Source of the DNA: an uncultured Candidatus Melainabacteria bacterium
Lineage (GTDB): Bacteria > Cyanobacteriota > Vampirovibrionia > Gastranaerophilales > Gastranaerophilaceae
Reading direction: 5' to 3'
NCBI GenBank assembly: GCA_934754505.1
Contig: CAKVIE010000008.1
Coordinates: forward strand, 39,906-103,905
Length of the DNA stretch: 64,000 nucleotides
The position numbers and the translations under genes were made by a program. Below are positions 52,361 through 60,663 of this stretch, in pieces (positions within the stretch are counted from its first letter, which is position 1; each line of letters begins with the position of its first letter). The notes under the pieces are model-generated. The model was not told the origin of the DNA. It searched no databases and saw only the letters and a program-made list of their open reading frames with translations.

Positions 52361-52636
52361 ATGGTTGATACAAGATCTGCGGGAGCATTCGGTATAGCAG
52401 GGGCGTTAAATTTCAAAAGTGGTGATATATCGGGAACAGCTGCAAAGACGGCTGACGATAGATCGTACAGAGGAACCGAATACTTTCGTAATAATAAAAA
52501 TGAAGAAGAAGAAAATAATAAATTTTCGTTCAATGATAATTTTACAGACAGAAGTGCTCAGCTTCACGCAACATTAAACTCATTAGCCCTGATGAATGTT
52601 GCAGGAATAATTAAAAATAACAGACCAATGAAATAA
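52361..52636 (+). CDS. Small protein of unknown function (91 aa) behind a structured leader
   Basis: The ATG follows AGGA with 8 nt spacing. The product starts MVDTRSAGAFGIAGALNFKSGDISG, has an acidic Asn/Glu-rich middle (RNNKNEEEENNKF) and a helical C-terminus ending GIIKNNRPMK. There is no signal peptide, membrane span or cysteine. No family is recognised. An intrinsic terminator directly follows, so it is a single-gene transcript whose long structured leader is its most distinctive trait. Confidence 0.65.
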   Translation: MVDTRSAGAFGIAGALNFKSGDISGTAAKTADDRSYRGTEYFRNNKNEEEENNKFSFNDNFTDRSAQLHATLNSLALMNVAGIIKNNRPMK

Positions 52637-52637
52637 C

Positions 52638-52669
52638 AAAAAAGGAAAGATTTTAAACTTTCCTTTTTT
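52638..52669. terminator. Bidirectional terminator after the 91-aa gene
   Basis: AAAAAAGGAAAG and CTTTCCTTTTTT form a 12-bp stem with an 8-nt loop between convergent genes, with a T-run on either strand. Confidence 0.88.
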
Positions 52670-52699
52670 CGTATTTAATATTTTATTTTTTGAGAACAA

Positions 52700-53047
52700 T
52701 TAGTCTTTTATATTACCTTTTTCAATATCTTCGGGGTTAATGCCGAGATTTTTCAATGTTGCCAAAAAATGTTCGGCAGCCGCTTTTTGAATTTCCGGGG
52801 GAACAACTCTTAAAAGTTCAACCGTTTTTGAAATAACAGGGTCTTTATCATACCAACGATTACCGGCTACGGGTTTTACCATTTCGTAAAATTTTTCGAT
52901 TGTTTCTTTAGAAACTTTTTCTTCAATCTTCACGAGGAAAGCTTCTGCTTGTGCATGCAATTCCGTTTGATAATTACGAAGCATATTTATAACCTGCAAT
53001 AACACAGGATCGTGATCATACCATCTTTTATAATTTTGTTGTTTCAT
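52700..53047 (-). CDS. Small protein with an internal RWYDxDPV duplication (115 aa)
   Basis: The product consists of two homologous units. Unit 1 runs from residue 8 (RWYDHDPVLLQVINMLRNYQ...AQAEAFLVKI) and unit 2 from about residue 64 (RWYDKDPVISKTVELLRVVP...AAAEHFLATL). Each is a RWYDxDPV motif followed by two amphipathic helices. There is no signal peptide. Function is unknown. The start lies 20 bp inside the end of murA, so it is translationally coupled to cell-wall synthesis, which is the only functional hint. Confidence 0.75.
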   Translation of the reverse strand: MKQQNYKRWYDHDPVLLQVINMLRNYQTELHAQAEAFLVKIEEKVSKETIEKFYEMVKPVAGNRWYDKDPVISKTVELLRVVPPEIQKAAAEHFLATLKNLGINPEDIEKGNIKD

Positions 53048-54359
53048 TATTTAAATTTCCTCTGACTTTATCAGCTACCACGTCGGTTTCATCATTTATA
53101 CGTTTGATGTCTGCACCTAATGAACTGAGTTTCGGAACTAAAAGTTCATAGCCTCTATCTATATGTTGTAACTCTTCTATTGTACTGTATCCGTCTGCCA
53201 TAAGAGCAGCCAAAACAAGTGCTGCACCTGCTCTCAAGTCGCTTGCTCTCAAGTTTGCTCCCGAAAGTCTTTCAACTCCTTTGATTAAAGCGTGATTTCT
53301 TTCTTGATGAATATCCGCACCCATTTTACGAAGTTCGGGAACTTGCATAAATCTGTTTTCATAAAGACTTTCAGTAATAATACTCACACCGTCTGCAACA
53401 CTCAACAATGCCATTCCGAGTGATTGCAAATCCGTCGGAAATCCCGGGTACGGCTGTGTTACGATGTTCAAAGCCTTTAATCTTTGGTTACAGCTGACTT
53501 CTATTGCCGTTGGCTCGATTAATTTAATTTTTGCACCCATTTGAGTAAGTTTTGACGTATAGAATGTCAAATGTGACGGATTTACATTTTTGATAATACC
53601 TTTACCACGAGTTCCAATCAAAACAGCCATATAAGTACCCGTTTCAATTCTGTCGGGGATTGTTGCGTATTCTATTCCGTGTAAATCTTCTTGTTTAACA
53701 CCGTTGATAACAATCTCCGATGTTCCCGCACCTGATACATCAGCACCCATTGCATTAAGGAAATTAGCCAAATCAACGATTTCAGGTTCTTGAGCCGCAT
53801 TTTGAATTCTTGTTGAACCTTCTGCCAAAACAGCCGCTAACATTAAGTTTTCCGTAGCACCAACTGACGGAATATCAAGATAAATATCCGTTCCGACAAG
53901 TCTTGTTGCATGTGCGTGAACGTATCCGTTTTCGATTTTTATTGTTGCACCAAGGCTTTCAAGACCTCTTATGTGGAAATCGACACGTCTTTCTCCTATT
54001 GCACAGCCGCCCGGGAGTGCAACAACAGCTTCTTTACATCTGCCTACTAACGCACCTAATACGATAAAAGAGGCTCTCATTCTGCTGACGTATTCATAGC
54101 CTGCAACAATACTTGTTAATTCTCGAGTGTCGATAACAATACTTTTTTCAACTTTATCATAAGATGTTTTTGCTCCAAGCTGACCCAAAACACTTAACAT
54201 AATCGTAACATCGGTTAATTCGGGAACATTGTAAATTTTACTTACATCTTTTACCAACAATGTTGCCGCCATAAGCTTTAATACGGCATTCTTCGCTCCG
54301 CTTACAGATACTTCTCCATATAATGGTTTTCCGCCCGAAATGATTAACTTGTCTGTCAC
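53028..54359 (-). CDS. murA: UDP-N-acetylglucosamine 1-carboxyvinyltransferase
   Basis: A 443-residue MurA, slightly longer than the usual 420. Substrate residues Lys23-Asn24 are in VSGAKNAVLK, and the PEP-binding cysteine (fosfomycin target) is Cys119 in LPGGCAIGERRVDFH. PSVGATENLMLAA and PYPGFPTDLQSLGMALL are also typical. It transfers enolpyruvate to UDP-GlcNAc, the first step of peptidoglycan synthesis. The start codon is GTG, supported by AGGG 5 nt upstream. The C-terminal tail (DETDVVADKVRGNLNNETTKL) overlaps the 115-residue protein gene. Confidence 0.97.
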   Translation of the reverse strand: MTDKLIISGGKPLYGEVSVSGAKNAVLKLMAATLLVKDVSKIYNVPELTDVTIMLSVLGQLGAKTSYDKVEKSIVIDTRELTSIVAGYEYVSRMRASFIVLGALVGRCKEAVVALPGGCAIGERRVDFHIRGLESLGATIKIENGYVHAHATRLVGTDIYLDIPSVGATENLMLAAVLAEGSTRIQNAAQEPEIVDLANFLNAMGADVSGAGTSEIVINGVKQEDLHGIEYATIPDRIETGTYMAVLIGTRGKGIIKNVNPSHLTFYTSKLTQMGAKIKLIEPTAIEVSCNQRLKALNIVTQPYPGFPTDLQSLGMALLSVADGVSIITESLYENRFMQVPELRKMGADIHQERNHALIKGVERLSGANLRASDLRAGAALVLAALMADGYSTIEELQHIDRGYELLVPKLSSLGADIKRINDETDVVADKVRGNLNNETTKL

Positions 54360-54604
54360 TTTTTCCCTCGATATTACTTTTATTACTTTATCATACTATA
54401 TTGTAACGAATTAAGTCACAATTATTAACAAATGTAACTTGTTTTTACCACATAACCTATCGCATAAAACGGGCATGCACCTTAATTACACTATATTTAT
54501 TATATTGTATTTACTTAATATTGTATCCTACACATAAACGATTTTCAAAAGTGTGTTACAATATTTATCCGCAGTGAAAAATTGCAAAAAGAGGAGAATA
54601 AGCA

Positions 54605-55000
54605 ATGAACAATGAAGAATTATTAAATTTAGCAAAAGAAGCATCAAAAAATGCATTTGCAAAATATTCGAATTTCCAAGTCGGAGCTTGTGCCATTTAC
54701 GAAAGCGGCAATTATTACAAAGGCTGCAACGTAGAAAACGGCAGCTATCCGCTTTGTCTTTGTGCAGAAAGAAATGCTATGTCCACAGCCATTGCAGCAG
54801 GCGAAAAAAGCCGTTTAAAAGCTGTTGCCATTTATTCTCCGAAAACAAAATTATGCTGGCCTTGCGGTGCTTGCCGTCAATGGTTTTCAGAATTTGAAGA
54901 AGGTCAAAACATTAAAATTGTATTGGAAAATAAAGACGGGAACCCTGTTGAATACGGCATTGATGACATAATTCCAAACAGATTTGAATTAATTCAATAG
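54605..55000 (+). CDS. cdd: Cytidine deaminase
   Basis: A 131-residue homotetrameric-type cytidine deaminase. Zinc ligands are Cys53 in CLCAERNAM and Cys87/Cys90 in WPCGACRQ, and Glu55 is the proton shuttle. Substrate contacts are in YSNFQVGA and GCNVENGSYPL. It converts cytidine and deoxycytidine to uridine forms in pyrimidine salvage. GAGGAG lies 7-8 nt before ATG. The 245-bp gap upstream, shared with divergent murA, holds no gene. Confidence 0.96.
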   Translation: MNNEELLNLAKEASKNAFAKYSNFQVGACAIYESGNYYKGCNVENGSYPLCLCAERNAMSTAIAAGEKSRLKAVAIYSPKTKLCWPCGACRQWFSEFEEGQNIKIVLENKDGNPVEYGIDDIIPNRFELIQ

Positions 55001-55027
55001 GACAAAAATTTTTCAATATGATATAAT
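54999..55027 (+). promoter_or_regulatory. Promoter of the sigma-factor/prepilin peptidase operon
   Basis: AGGACA and a perfect TATAAT are separated by 17 nt, overlapping the end of cdd. The GTG start with CGGAG follows about 20 nt later. Confidence 0.6.
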
Positions 55028-55048
55028 TGTTCTGAAGTCGGAGCAAAA

Positions 55049-55837
55049 GTGCAAGAACAAGATATAGATTTTGAAAAAATTTATTTTCACCTGACACAAA
55101 TAAGTCAGGTTGATTCTGATGCAGAAAAAAATAAATTGAGAAATGAAGTTGTAATAGAAGCAATTCCGCTTGTCAAAAAAATCGCATTGCACCTTGCAAG
55201 AAGAAGTACCGACCCGATTGAAGATATTCTTCAAGTAGGGATTTTGGGGCTTATTAAAGCCGTCAAAATGTTCAACACTTCGGTCAGTACGAATTTTAAA
55301 ACATACGCAACATATTTTATCACGGGAGAAATCAGGCATTATCTGCGTGACAAAGCTTCTATGATAAAAGCTCCGAGAGAAATTTACGAACTTGCATACC
55401 GTGTAAATAAAATTATGAAAGAAATGCAGGATTCCGACGGCGAACTTCCGACAGAAAAAGAACTTGCAGAGGAATTAAAAACTCCTGTCGGCAAAATTCG
55501 AGAGGTTATGGACGTCGAGAGAAGAAGATACGTTATGTCTTTAGATCAAATTTTGTCCTATACTGATTCTGACGGGCAAACATTGTCAGAAAAAATTCCA
55601 AACACAAATTATTCGTCTTTGACAGAGTATCAAGAAAATAAAATTATGATAAAAGAAGCACTTGAGAAATTAGACGATGATTTAAAAGAAATTATAAAGA
55701 TGAATTTTTTGCAAGACATCAGCCAAACAAAAATAGCCGAAATGCTCGGAATTTCTCAAATGCAGGTTTCGAGGAAAATAAAAAAAGCCTTAAATCAGCT
55801 TTTCACAATAATCAATGAAGAACAGGAAATAAAATAA
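55049..55837 (+). CDS. Group 3 (SigF/SigB-like) RNA polymerase sigma factor
   Basis: A 262-residue sigma70-family factor with regions 2, 3 and 4 only. Region 2 is DPIEDILQVGILGLIKAVKMFNTSVSTNFKTYATYFITGEIRHYLRDK (about 56-104), region 3 KAPREIYELAYRVNKIMKEMQ...GELPTEKELAEELKTPVGKI (about 107-155), and region 4 with helix-turn-helix QTKIAEMLGISQMQVSRKIKKAL (about 229-251). This layout is that of stress/motility factors SigB/SigF/FliA. Cyanobacterial SigF controls type IV pili, and here the gene overlaps a prepilin peptidase gene by one base. The start is GTG with CGGAG 5 nt upstream. Confidence 0.92.
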   Translation: MQEQDIDFEKIYFHLTQISQVDSDAEKNKLRNEVVIEAIPLVKKIALHLARRSTDPIEDILQVGILGLIKAVKMFNTSVSTNFKTYATYFITGEIRHYLRDKASMIKAPREIYELAYRVNKIMKEMQDSDGELPTEKELAEELKTPVGKIREVMDVERRRYVMSLDQILSYTDSDGQTLSEKIPNTNYSSLTEYQENKIMIKEALEKLDDDLKEIIKMNFLQDISQTKIAEMLGISQMQVSRKIKKALNQLFTIINEEQEIK

Positions 55838-56820
55838 TGACAGTCGATTTTTTTAACATTTTAGGATTTTTCGTTTTTATAACAGGCGTTTGCATAGGAA
55901 GTTTCTTAAACGTAGTTGCGTTGAGAGCTTTTTCTGGCGAATCAATTGTTTTGCCTCCGTCAAAATGTCCTAAATGCGGGGAAAAAATCAAACCCTACGA
56001 CAATATTCCGATTATTTCATATTTAATTTTGCAAGGTAAATGCAGAAACTGTAAAATGCCAATCAGCATTCAATACCCGATTGTCGAATTCTTGACAGGT
56101 TTGGGATTTTTAGGCTTTTACAGCTACTATTGCAACAATTTCTTCTTAAAAGGCGATATTGTAAACGGATTAATTTTATTTCCGTTCTTTATAATTTTAT
56201 TCTGTTTGTCGATGGTCATTGCTATTACGGACATTAAAGAAAAAGTTGTTTTTGACGTTCATACAATAGCTTTGGCAGTCGTAATTTTGATTTTTCAATT
56301 CTTCGCAGGCAATATTGTTCAAGCTTTAATCGGACTTGTAACGGGTGTTTTGTGTATGGAAATACTTTCCGGATTTGGCTGGCTATTGGTAAAGAAAAGA
56401 GCTTTCGGAACGGGTGACAGCTACATCGCAGCATCAATGGGGGCTTTGCTCGGTGCAAAAATGTTTATAATTGCCTTGGTAGTTGCAGCTATAATTCAAG
56501 TATTATGCATCATTCCGTCTTTTGTTAAAAAATTATATCAAGCAAAAGAATACAGAGCCTTGTACGCATCGGCATTGTTCTTTTTGCTTTTGATTTTGTA
56601 TAAGACCCCGATTTTCGGAAACACAACACAAGTAATGAGCTATATATTTATTATATTAATGACAATCACAGGACTTTATTTGTGCAGATTAATTCTCACG
56701 ATAAAATCACTCAAAGAAAATCCGACCTACTGGCCGTTCGGTCCCTGCCTTTTGATATCAATGTTTTTGGTAGCTTTCCACGGCGGGATAATTGAACATT
56801 TTCTTATTTCATTATTCTAA
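55837..56820 (+). CDS. pilD: Prepilin peptidase/N-methyltransferase (type IV leader peptidase)
   Basis: A 327-residue multi-pass membrane aspartyl protease. The cytoplasmic zinc site is CPKC (44-47) and CRNC (69-72). The catalytic aspartates are Asp132 in AITDIKEKVVFD and Asp194 in GTGDSYIAASMGALLG (the GxGD motif). Typical PilD has about 290 residues; here an extra C-terminal membrane segment (about 245-327) is present. It cleaves and methylates type IV pilins and pseudopilins. It starts inside the sigma-factor stop codon (TAATG), so the two are translationally coupled. No pilin gene lies in the window. Confidence 0.94.
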   Translation: MTVDFFNILGFFVFITGVCIGSFLNVVALRAFSGESIVLPPSKCPKCGEKIKPYDNIPIISYLILQGKCRNCKMPISIQYPIVEFLTGLGFLGFYSYYCNNFFLKGDIVNGLILFPFFIILFCLSMVIAITDIKEKVVFDVHTIALAVVILIFQFFAGNIVQALIGLVTGVLCMEILSGFGWLLVKKRAFGTGDSYIAASMGALLGAKMFIIALVVAAIIQVLCIIPSFVKKLYQAKEYRALYASALFFLLLILYKTPIFGNTTQVMSYIFIILMTITGLYLCRLILTIKSLKENPTYWPFGPCLLISMFLVAFHGGIIEHFLISLF

Positions 56821-56899
56821 TTATTACAAAAGTTTACAAAAGATTGTAACCTGCTATTGCTTTTGATTTTCAGCATGTATAATCAAAGTATGGAAGAAA

Positions 56900-56940
56900 C
56901 CTGTCTAAAACTGTGGTGACAGTTTGTGGATTTGGATAGG
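56900..56940 (+). promoter_or_regulatory. Nested hairpin in the leader of the helicase gene
   Basis: AAACTGT/ACAGTTT with a GGTG loop (56908-56925) is enclosed by CCTGTC (56900) pairing with GATAGG (56935), including one G-U pair, 38 nt before the helicase ATG. It may be a small regulatory fold; there is no T-run, so not a terminator. Confidence 0.35.
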
Positions 56941-56977
56941 CAAACAAAGTGAAAGTATTTTTTGAGTAATATACCGC

Positions 56978-59900
56978 ATGAGTATTTGTTATCTTAATCA
57001 TAAATATCTCAAAGACAATGCAAAACCCGGCAGTTGGCGAAGAGGATATGAAGTTTACCAAAAGAATTTGGTCGAGAACGTTACGCTTTCGAGAAATGTT
57101 TTGAAGGCACAAGTAAAAGGCAATTATAAAGACCATTATGACGTTTCATTGACCTTTAAAAAGGGTGAAATAATACCGAGTTGTTCATGCCCGTTAGAGG
57201 AAAAGTGGTGTAAACACGTTGTAGCATTGGGATTATATGCGATAGACGAGCACATTTACGACGAATATGCGGAAAAGAGATTCAAGGCAAAAATTGACTA
57301 TACCGATGAGAGAACGGAGATTTGCGATAATCCTCAAGGCTCATATATATTCCATTTTAATCCGAAGCGTCGTCAAAATTTCTTTTCAATTCTTGTAATG
57401 GAAAGAGAAACGGGAAAAGTTGTAAGAGATTTGGAAGGTGTATTCAAAAAGATTATCGAACGTCAAAAGACGGAGCCGAATTTAGAATACAATTATGCAC
57501 AAAAAGTCAATATTGAAATTTTCAAAATGCTTTTAACTCAATCACGACTTGATAAAAGAGCCGGTTGGTATGACGTTCCGATATTAAAATTTGACCAATT
57601 TTTCAAAATGTTATCATTGGCAGAAGATGTAATTGACGGAAAAACCAAAGCAAAATTACGTTTTACGGGCGAAACGTGGACATTAGGAGTCGGGGTTAAT
57701 TTTTCAATGGTTGGAAACGTTTTGGTTTCTTTATACTGGAAACGCCCTGATAGAGATGATATTCTACCGTTTGAAGAAGTCAGATATTTTTCAAGACAGT
57801 TGAAATGGGGAAGATATAAAAACCTGATATTCCCGACAAACATTACAGTTTCGGCATTACCGCAAAATTTAACAAAAGCATCATTTACAGATGTAAAAGA
57901 TGCAGAGGGTGCAAAATTCATTTATGAAGAATTGCCGAAATTAAAGGAAATTACAGAGGTTGAAACGACGGAAGCGATTGAAAGACTTTCGCTTGAAGAA
58001 TCTCACCCTAAAAAGGTTGTTACATTGGGATTGGACTACGACGGTTCTTTGAAAGCCTCTTTAGAATTTGATTATGACGGCACAAGAGTTCCTTACAGCA
58101 AACAGGATAAAAGCCGTTATGTCACTGTTAAAAAGCCTAAAGACGATTTGTTGTATTGGGTAAAGAGAAACAGACTTCACGAAGAACAGGCATATCAAAT
58201 GCTTTTGGGCTGTAAATTTGCTCCGATGCAAACAAATAATTTAGGTTTGGAAAAAGAAAATGCCATAGATTTTTATAATTATTACATGCCAAATGCAGGT
58301 GATGATTGGGTTTTTGAAGAAAAAGACAATATGGACTTTTTCAAAATTGCAAACAAACCTTTTGAACTTTGTGCATCGCTCGATTTCTGTACGGAAACGA
58401 AAGACAGCTTTATCATTGAACTTTACGGAAAAATCGATGATGAAATAATTCCGTTTAATGACTTGTATGAACTTGTTTTAGACAACAATAAATATTATAA
58501 AGTTAATTCAAAAGGCTTTGCGGAATTGCCTGTTCAAGAGATTTTCTCATTGATGAAATCGTTTAATACGATTGATGTTTACCGCAATGACGAAAACAAA
58601 TATGTTATCAAAACATACCGTGCGGGAATTGTTTCGGAAATGCAGAATTTAAAAATGACACTTAAAATGAGCCGTAAATTTTCTAAATTCTGGAAACAAG
58701 TTTCGACATTTTCGGAAATGGAAAACGCAACTTTGCCCAAAGGAATCAATGCGGAATTCAGAGAATATCAAACAAAAGGCTTTGGCTGGCTATGGTTCTT
58801 GTATCAATACGGACTTAACGGAATTTTGGCTGATGATATGGGGCTTGGAAAAACATTGCAGGCACTTGCTTTGCTGCAAAAAGCAAAAGAAAAAGACAAG
58901 CAAGCTCCGAATTTGGTAATTTGCCCGACCTCGGTTGTTTTCAACTGGGAAGCAGAAATTCAAAAGTTTGCACCGAAATTAAAATGTCTTAAACTTGCAG
59001 GAGTTGAAAGAAAAGAACTTTTTAAAGACATTAATAAATATGATATCGTTATAACAAGCTATGCCTTGATTAGACGAGATATTGACGAGCTTGTAAAATA
59101 CAATTTCAGATACATTGTGCTTGATGAATCTCAAAATATCAAAAACGCAAACAGTATGACGGCACAAAGCGTTAAAAAGCTGAAATCTTCTCATAAACTG
59201 GCATTATCAGGCACACCGATTGAGAACAGACTTGAGGAGCTTTGGTCAGTATTTGATTTCTTGATGCCGGGATTTTTATTTGAGGAATCAGAATTTAATT
59301 ATCGTTATGTAACTCCGATTACGGAACGTGATGATAAAGTCGTTGAAAAACGTTTGAAATCACAGATTTATCCGTTTATTTTAAGACGTATGAAACGAGA
59401 TGTTGCAAAAGATTTGCCTGATAAAGTCGAAAACATCGCTTATTGCGAGCTTACCCCCGAACAAAAAGACTTCTATCTTGAGGTATTGGACAGTACGAAA
59501 GAAGAATTGTTTAAATCTATTGAACAAAACGGACTTGAAAAGAGCAGATTGTCAATATTCTCTGCGTTATTGCGTTTAAGACAAATTTGCTGCCACCCGA
59601 AATTGTATGATAAAGAGGGCAAAAAGGGCAATATTCAATCGGGTAAATTTGAACAATTAAAGACAATGTTAGAACAAATTATAGAAGAAAAACACAGAGT
59701 TCTTTTATTCAGCCAATTTGTCGATATGCTTGATATTATTAAAGCATGGCTTGAAAAAGCAGGCATCAAACACGAATATCTTACAGGTAAGACAAAAGAC
59801 AGAGGCGAAGTTGTTGAAAGATTTAATTCCGATCCGACAATACCGATATTCTTAATCAGCTTGAAGGCAGGCGGAACGGGATTGAATTTGACAGGAGCAG

Positions 59901-60151
59901 ATTATGTAATTCACTATGACCCATGGTGGAACCCTGCAGTTGAGGATCAAGCAACGGATAGAGCTTATCGTATCGGTCAAACGAAGAAAGTTTTTGTTTA
60001 TAGAATTATCACAAAGGGTACAGTTGAAGAAAAAATCCAAAAACTTAAACAACAAAAGAGAAATCTTGTAGATTCGGTAATTTCTGTTGACAGAAATATC
60101 GGAAAGAGCTTGAGTTACGCAGATTTGCAGGATATATTCTCGTTCGACTAA
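56978..60151 (+). CDS. SNF2-family helicase with N-terminal SWIM zinc finger
   Basis: A 1057-residue protein. The SWIM motif is SCSCPLEEKWCKH (Cys69, Cys71, Cys78, His80). A long middle region (about 100-590) of the bacterial SNF2_assoc type follows. The ATPase core has Walker A ADDMGLGKTLQ (about 617-627), ICPTSVVFNW, LDESQNIKN (DEAH-box variant DESQ), ALSGTPIENRLEELWS, and the C-terminal helicase half FSQFVDMLDI...ISLKAGGTGLNLTGADYVIHYDPWWNPAVEDQATDRAYRIGQ. It should be an ATP-driven double-stranded DNA translocase, perhaps acting on protein-DNA complexes. The ATG has only a weak ribosome site. Ends 57 bp before the tRNA gene. Confidence 0.93.
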   Translation: MSICYLNHKYLKDNAKPGSWRRGYEVYQKNLVENVTLSRNVLKAQVKGNYKDHYDVSLTFKKGEIIPSCSCPLEEKWCKHVVALGLYAIDEHIYDEYAEKRFKAKIDYTDERTEICDNPQGSYIFHFNPKRRQNFFSILVMERETGKVVRDLEGVFKKIIERQKTEPNLEYNYAQKVNIEIFKMLLTQSRLDKRAGWYDVPILKFDQFFKMLSLAEDVIDGKTKAKLRFTGETWTLGVGVNFSMVGNVLVSLYWKRPDRDDILPFEEVRYFSRQLKWGRYKNLIFPTNITVSALPQNLTKASFTDVKDAEGAKFIYEELPKLKEITEVETTEAIERLSLEESHPKKVVTLGLDYDGSLKASLEFDYDGTRVPYSKQDKSRYVTVKKPKDDLLYWVKRNRLHEEQAYQMLLGCKFAPMQTNNLGLEKENAIDFYNYYMPNAGDDWVFEEKDNMDFFKIANKPFELCASLDFCTETKDSFIIELYGKIDDEIIPFNDLYELVLDNNKYYKVNSKGFAELPVQEIFSLMKSFNTIDVYRNDENKYVIKTYRAGIVSEMQNLKMTLKMSRKFSKFWKQVSTFSEMENATLPKGINAEFREYQTKGFGWLWFLYQYGLNGILADDMGLGKTLQALALLQKAKEKDKQAPNLVICPTSVVFNWEAEIQKFAPKLKCLKLAGVERKELFKDINKYDIVITSYALIRRDIDELVKYNFRYIVLDESQNIKNANSMTAQSVKKLKSSHKLALSGTPIENRLEELWSVFDFLMPGFLFEESEFNYRYVTPITERDDKVVEKRLKSQIYPFILRRMKRDVAKDLPDKVENIAYCELTPEQKDFYLEVLDSTKEELFKSIEQNGLEKSRLSIFSALLRLRQICCHPKLYDKEGKKGNIQSGKFEQLKTMLEQIIEEKHRVLLFSQFVDMLDIIKAWLEKAGIKHEYLTGKTKDRGEVVERFNSDPTIPIFLISLKAGGTGLNLTGADYVIHYDPWWNPAVEDQATDRAYRIGQTKKVFVYRIITKGTVEEKIQKLKQQKRNLVDSVISVDRNIGKSLSYADLQDIFSFD

Positions 60152-60169
60152 AGAAATAGCAGAAAAAAC

Positions 60170-60198
60170 TTGATAAAAAAGTTTGAGTTGAATATAAT
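60170..60198 (+). promoter_or_regulatory. Consensus promoter of tRNA-Thr
   Basis: TTGATA and a perfect TATAAT are separated by 17 nt; the -10 ends 10 nt before the first base of the tRNA. Confidence 0.85.
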
Positions 60199-60208
60199 CA
60201 AAGAGGAT

Positions 60209-60281
<73 letters not shown>

Positions 60282-60300
60282 TTTCTCAAAAAAAAGAAAA

Positions 60301-60328
60301 AACAAGACTCTCGGGTCTTGTTTTTTTA
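60301..60328 (+). terminator. Terminator of tRNA-Thr; 60329-60663 without genes
   Basis: AACAAGAC and GTCTTGTT form an 8-bp stem with a 6-nt loop, then a T-run. The remaining 335 bp up to the first Kelch-like gene are AT-rich. They hold only a small ACATC-TTCG-GGTGT hairpin near 60583-60596 and no convincing reading frame. Confidence 0.88.
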
Positions 60329-60663
60329 TGGAGTTTTTTATTAAATGCTTTTTTTACGATTTTCTTAAGAAATTGATAATTTTCATCGTACATGTTTTAA
60401 TATATTCATTTCTTCTGTTTCCATTATCAATCTTTATATTGTTATCTTTTCTATTATTATGACTGATATTCGTATCATTTTCAAAGATATTTTATAAACT
60501 TTATCAGCAAGAGATTTGTATTATTTTCTGTTTCATTAGGGTTGAAAGCCTTTATATTATCTGTTATAATAATCATTGGCGGACATCTTCGGGTGTTCGT
60601 CGGACATTCATAAACAATATTTCCTTATACTTTATAGAATTTGTTATTTTTAGCAGAATAGAA

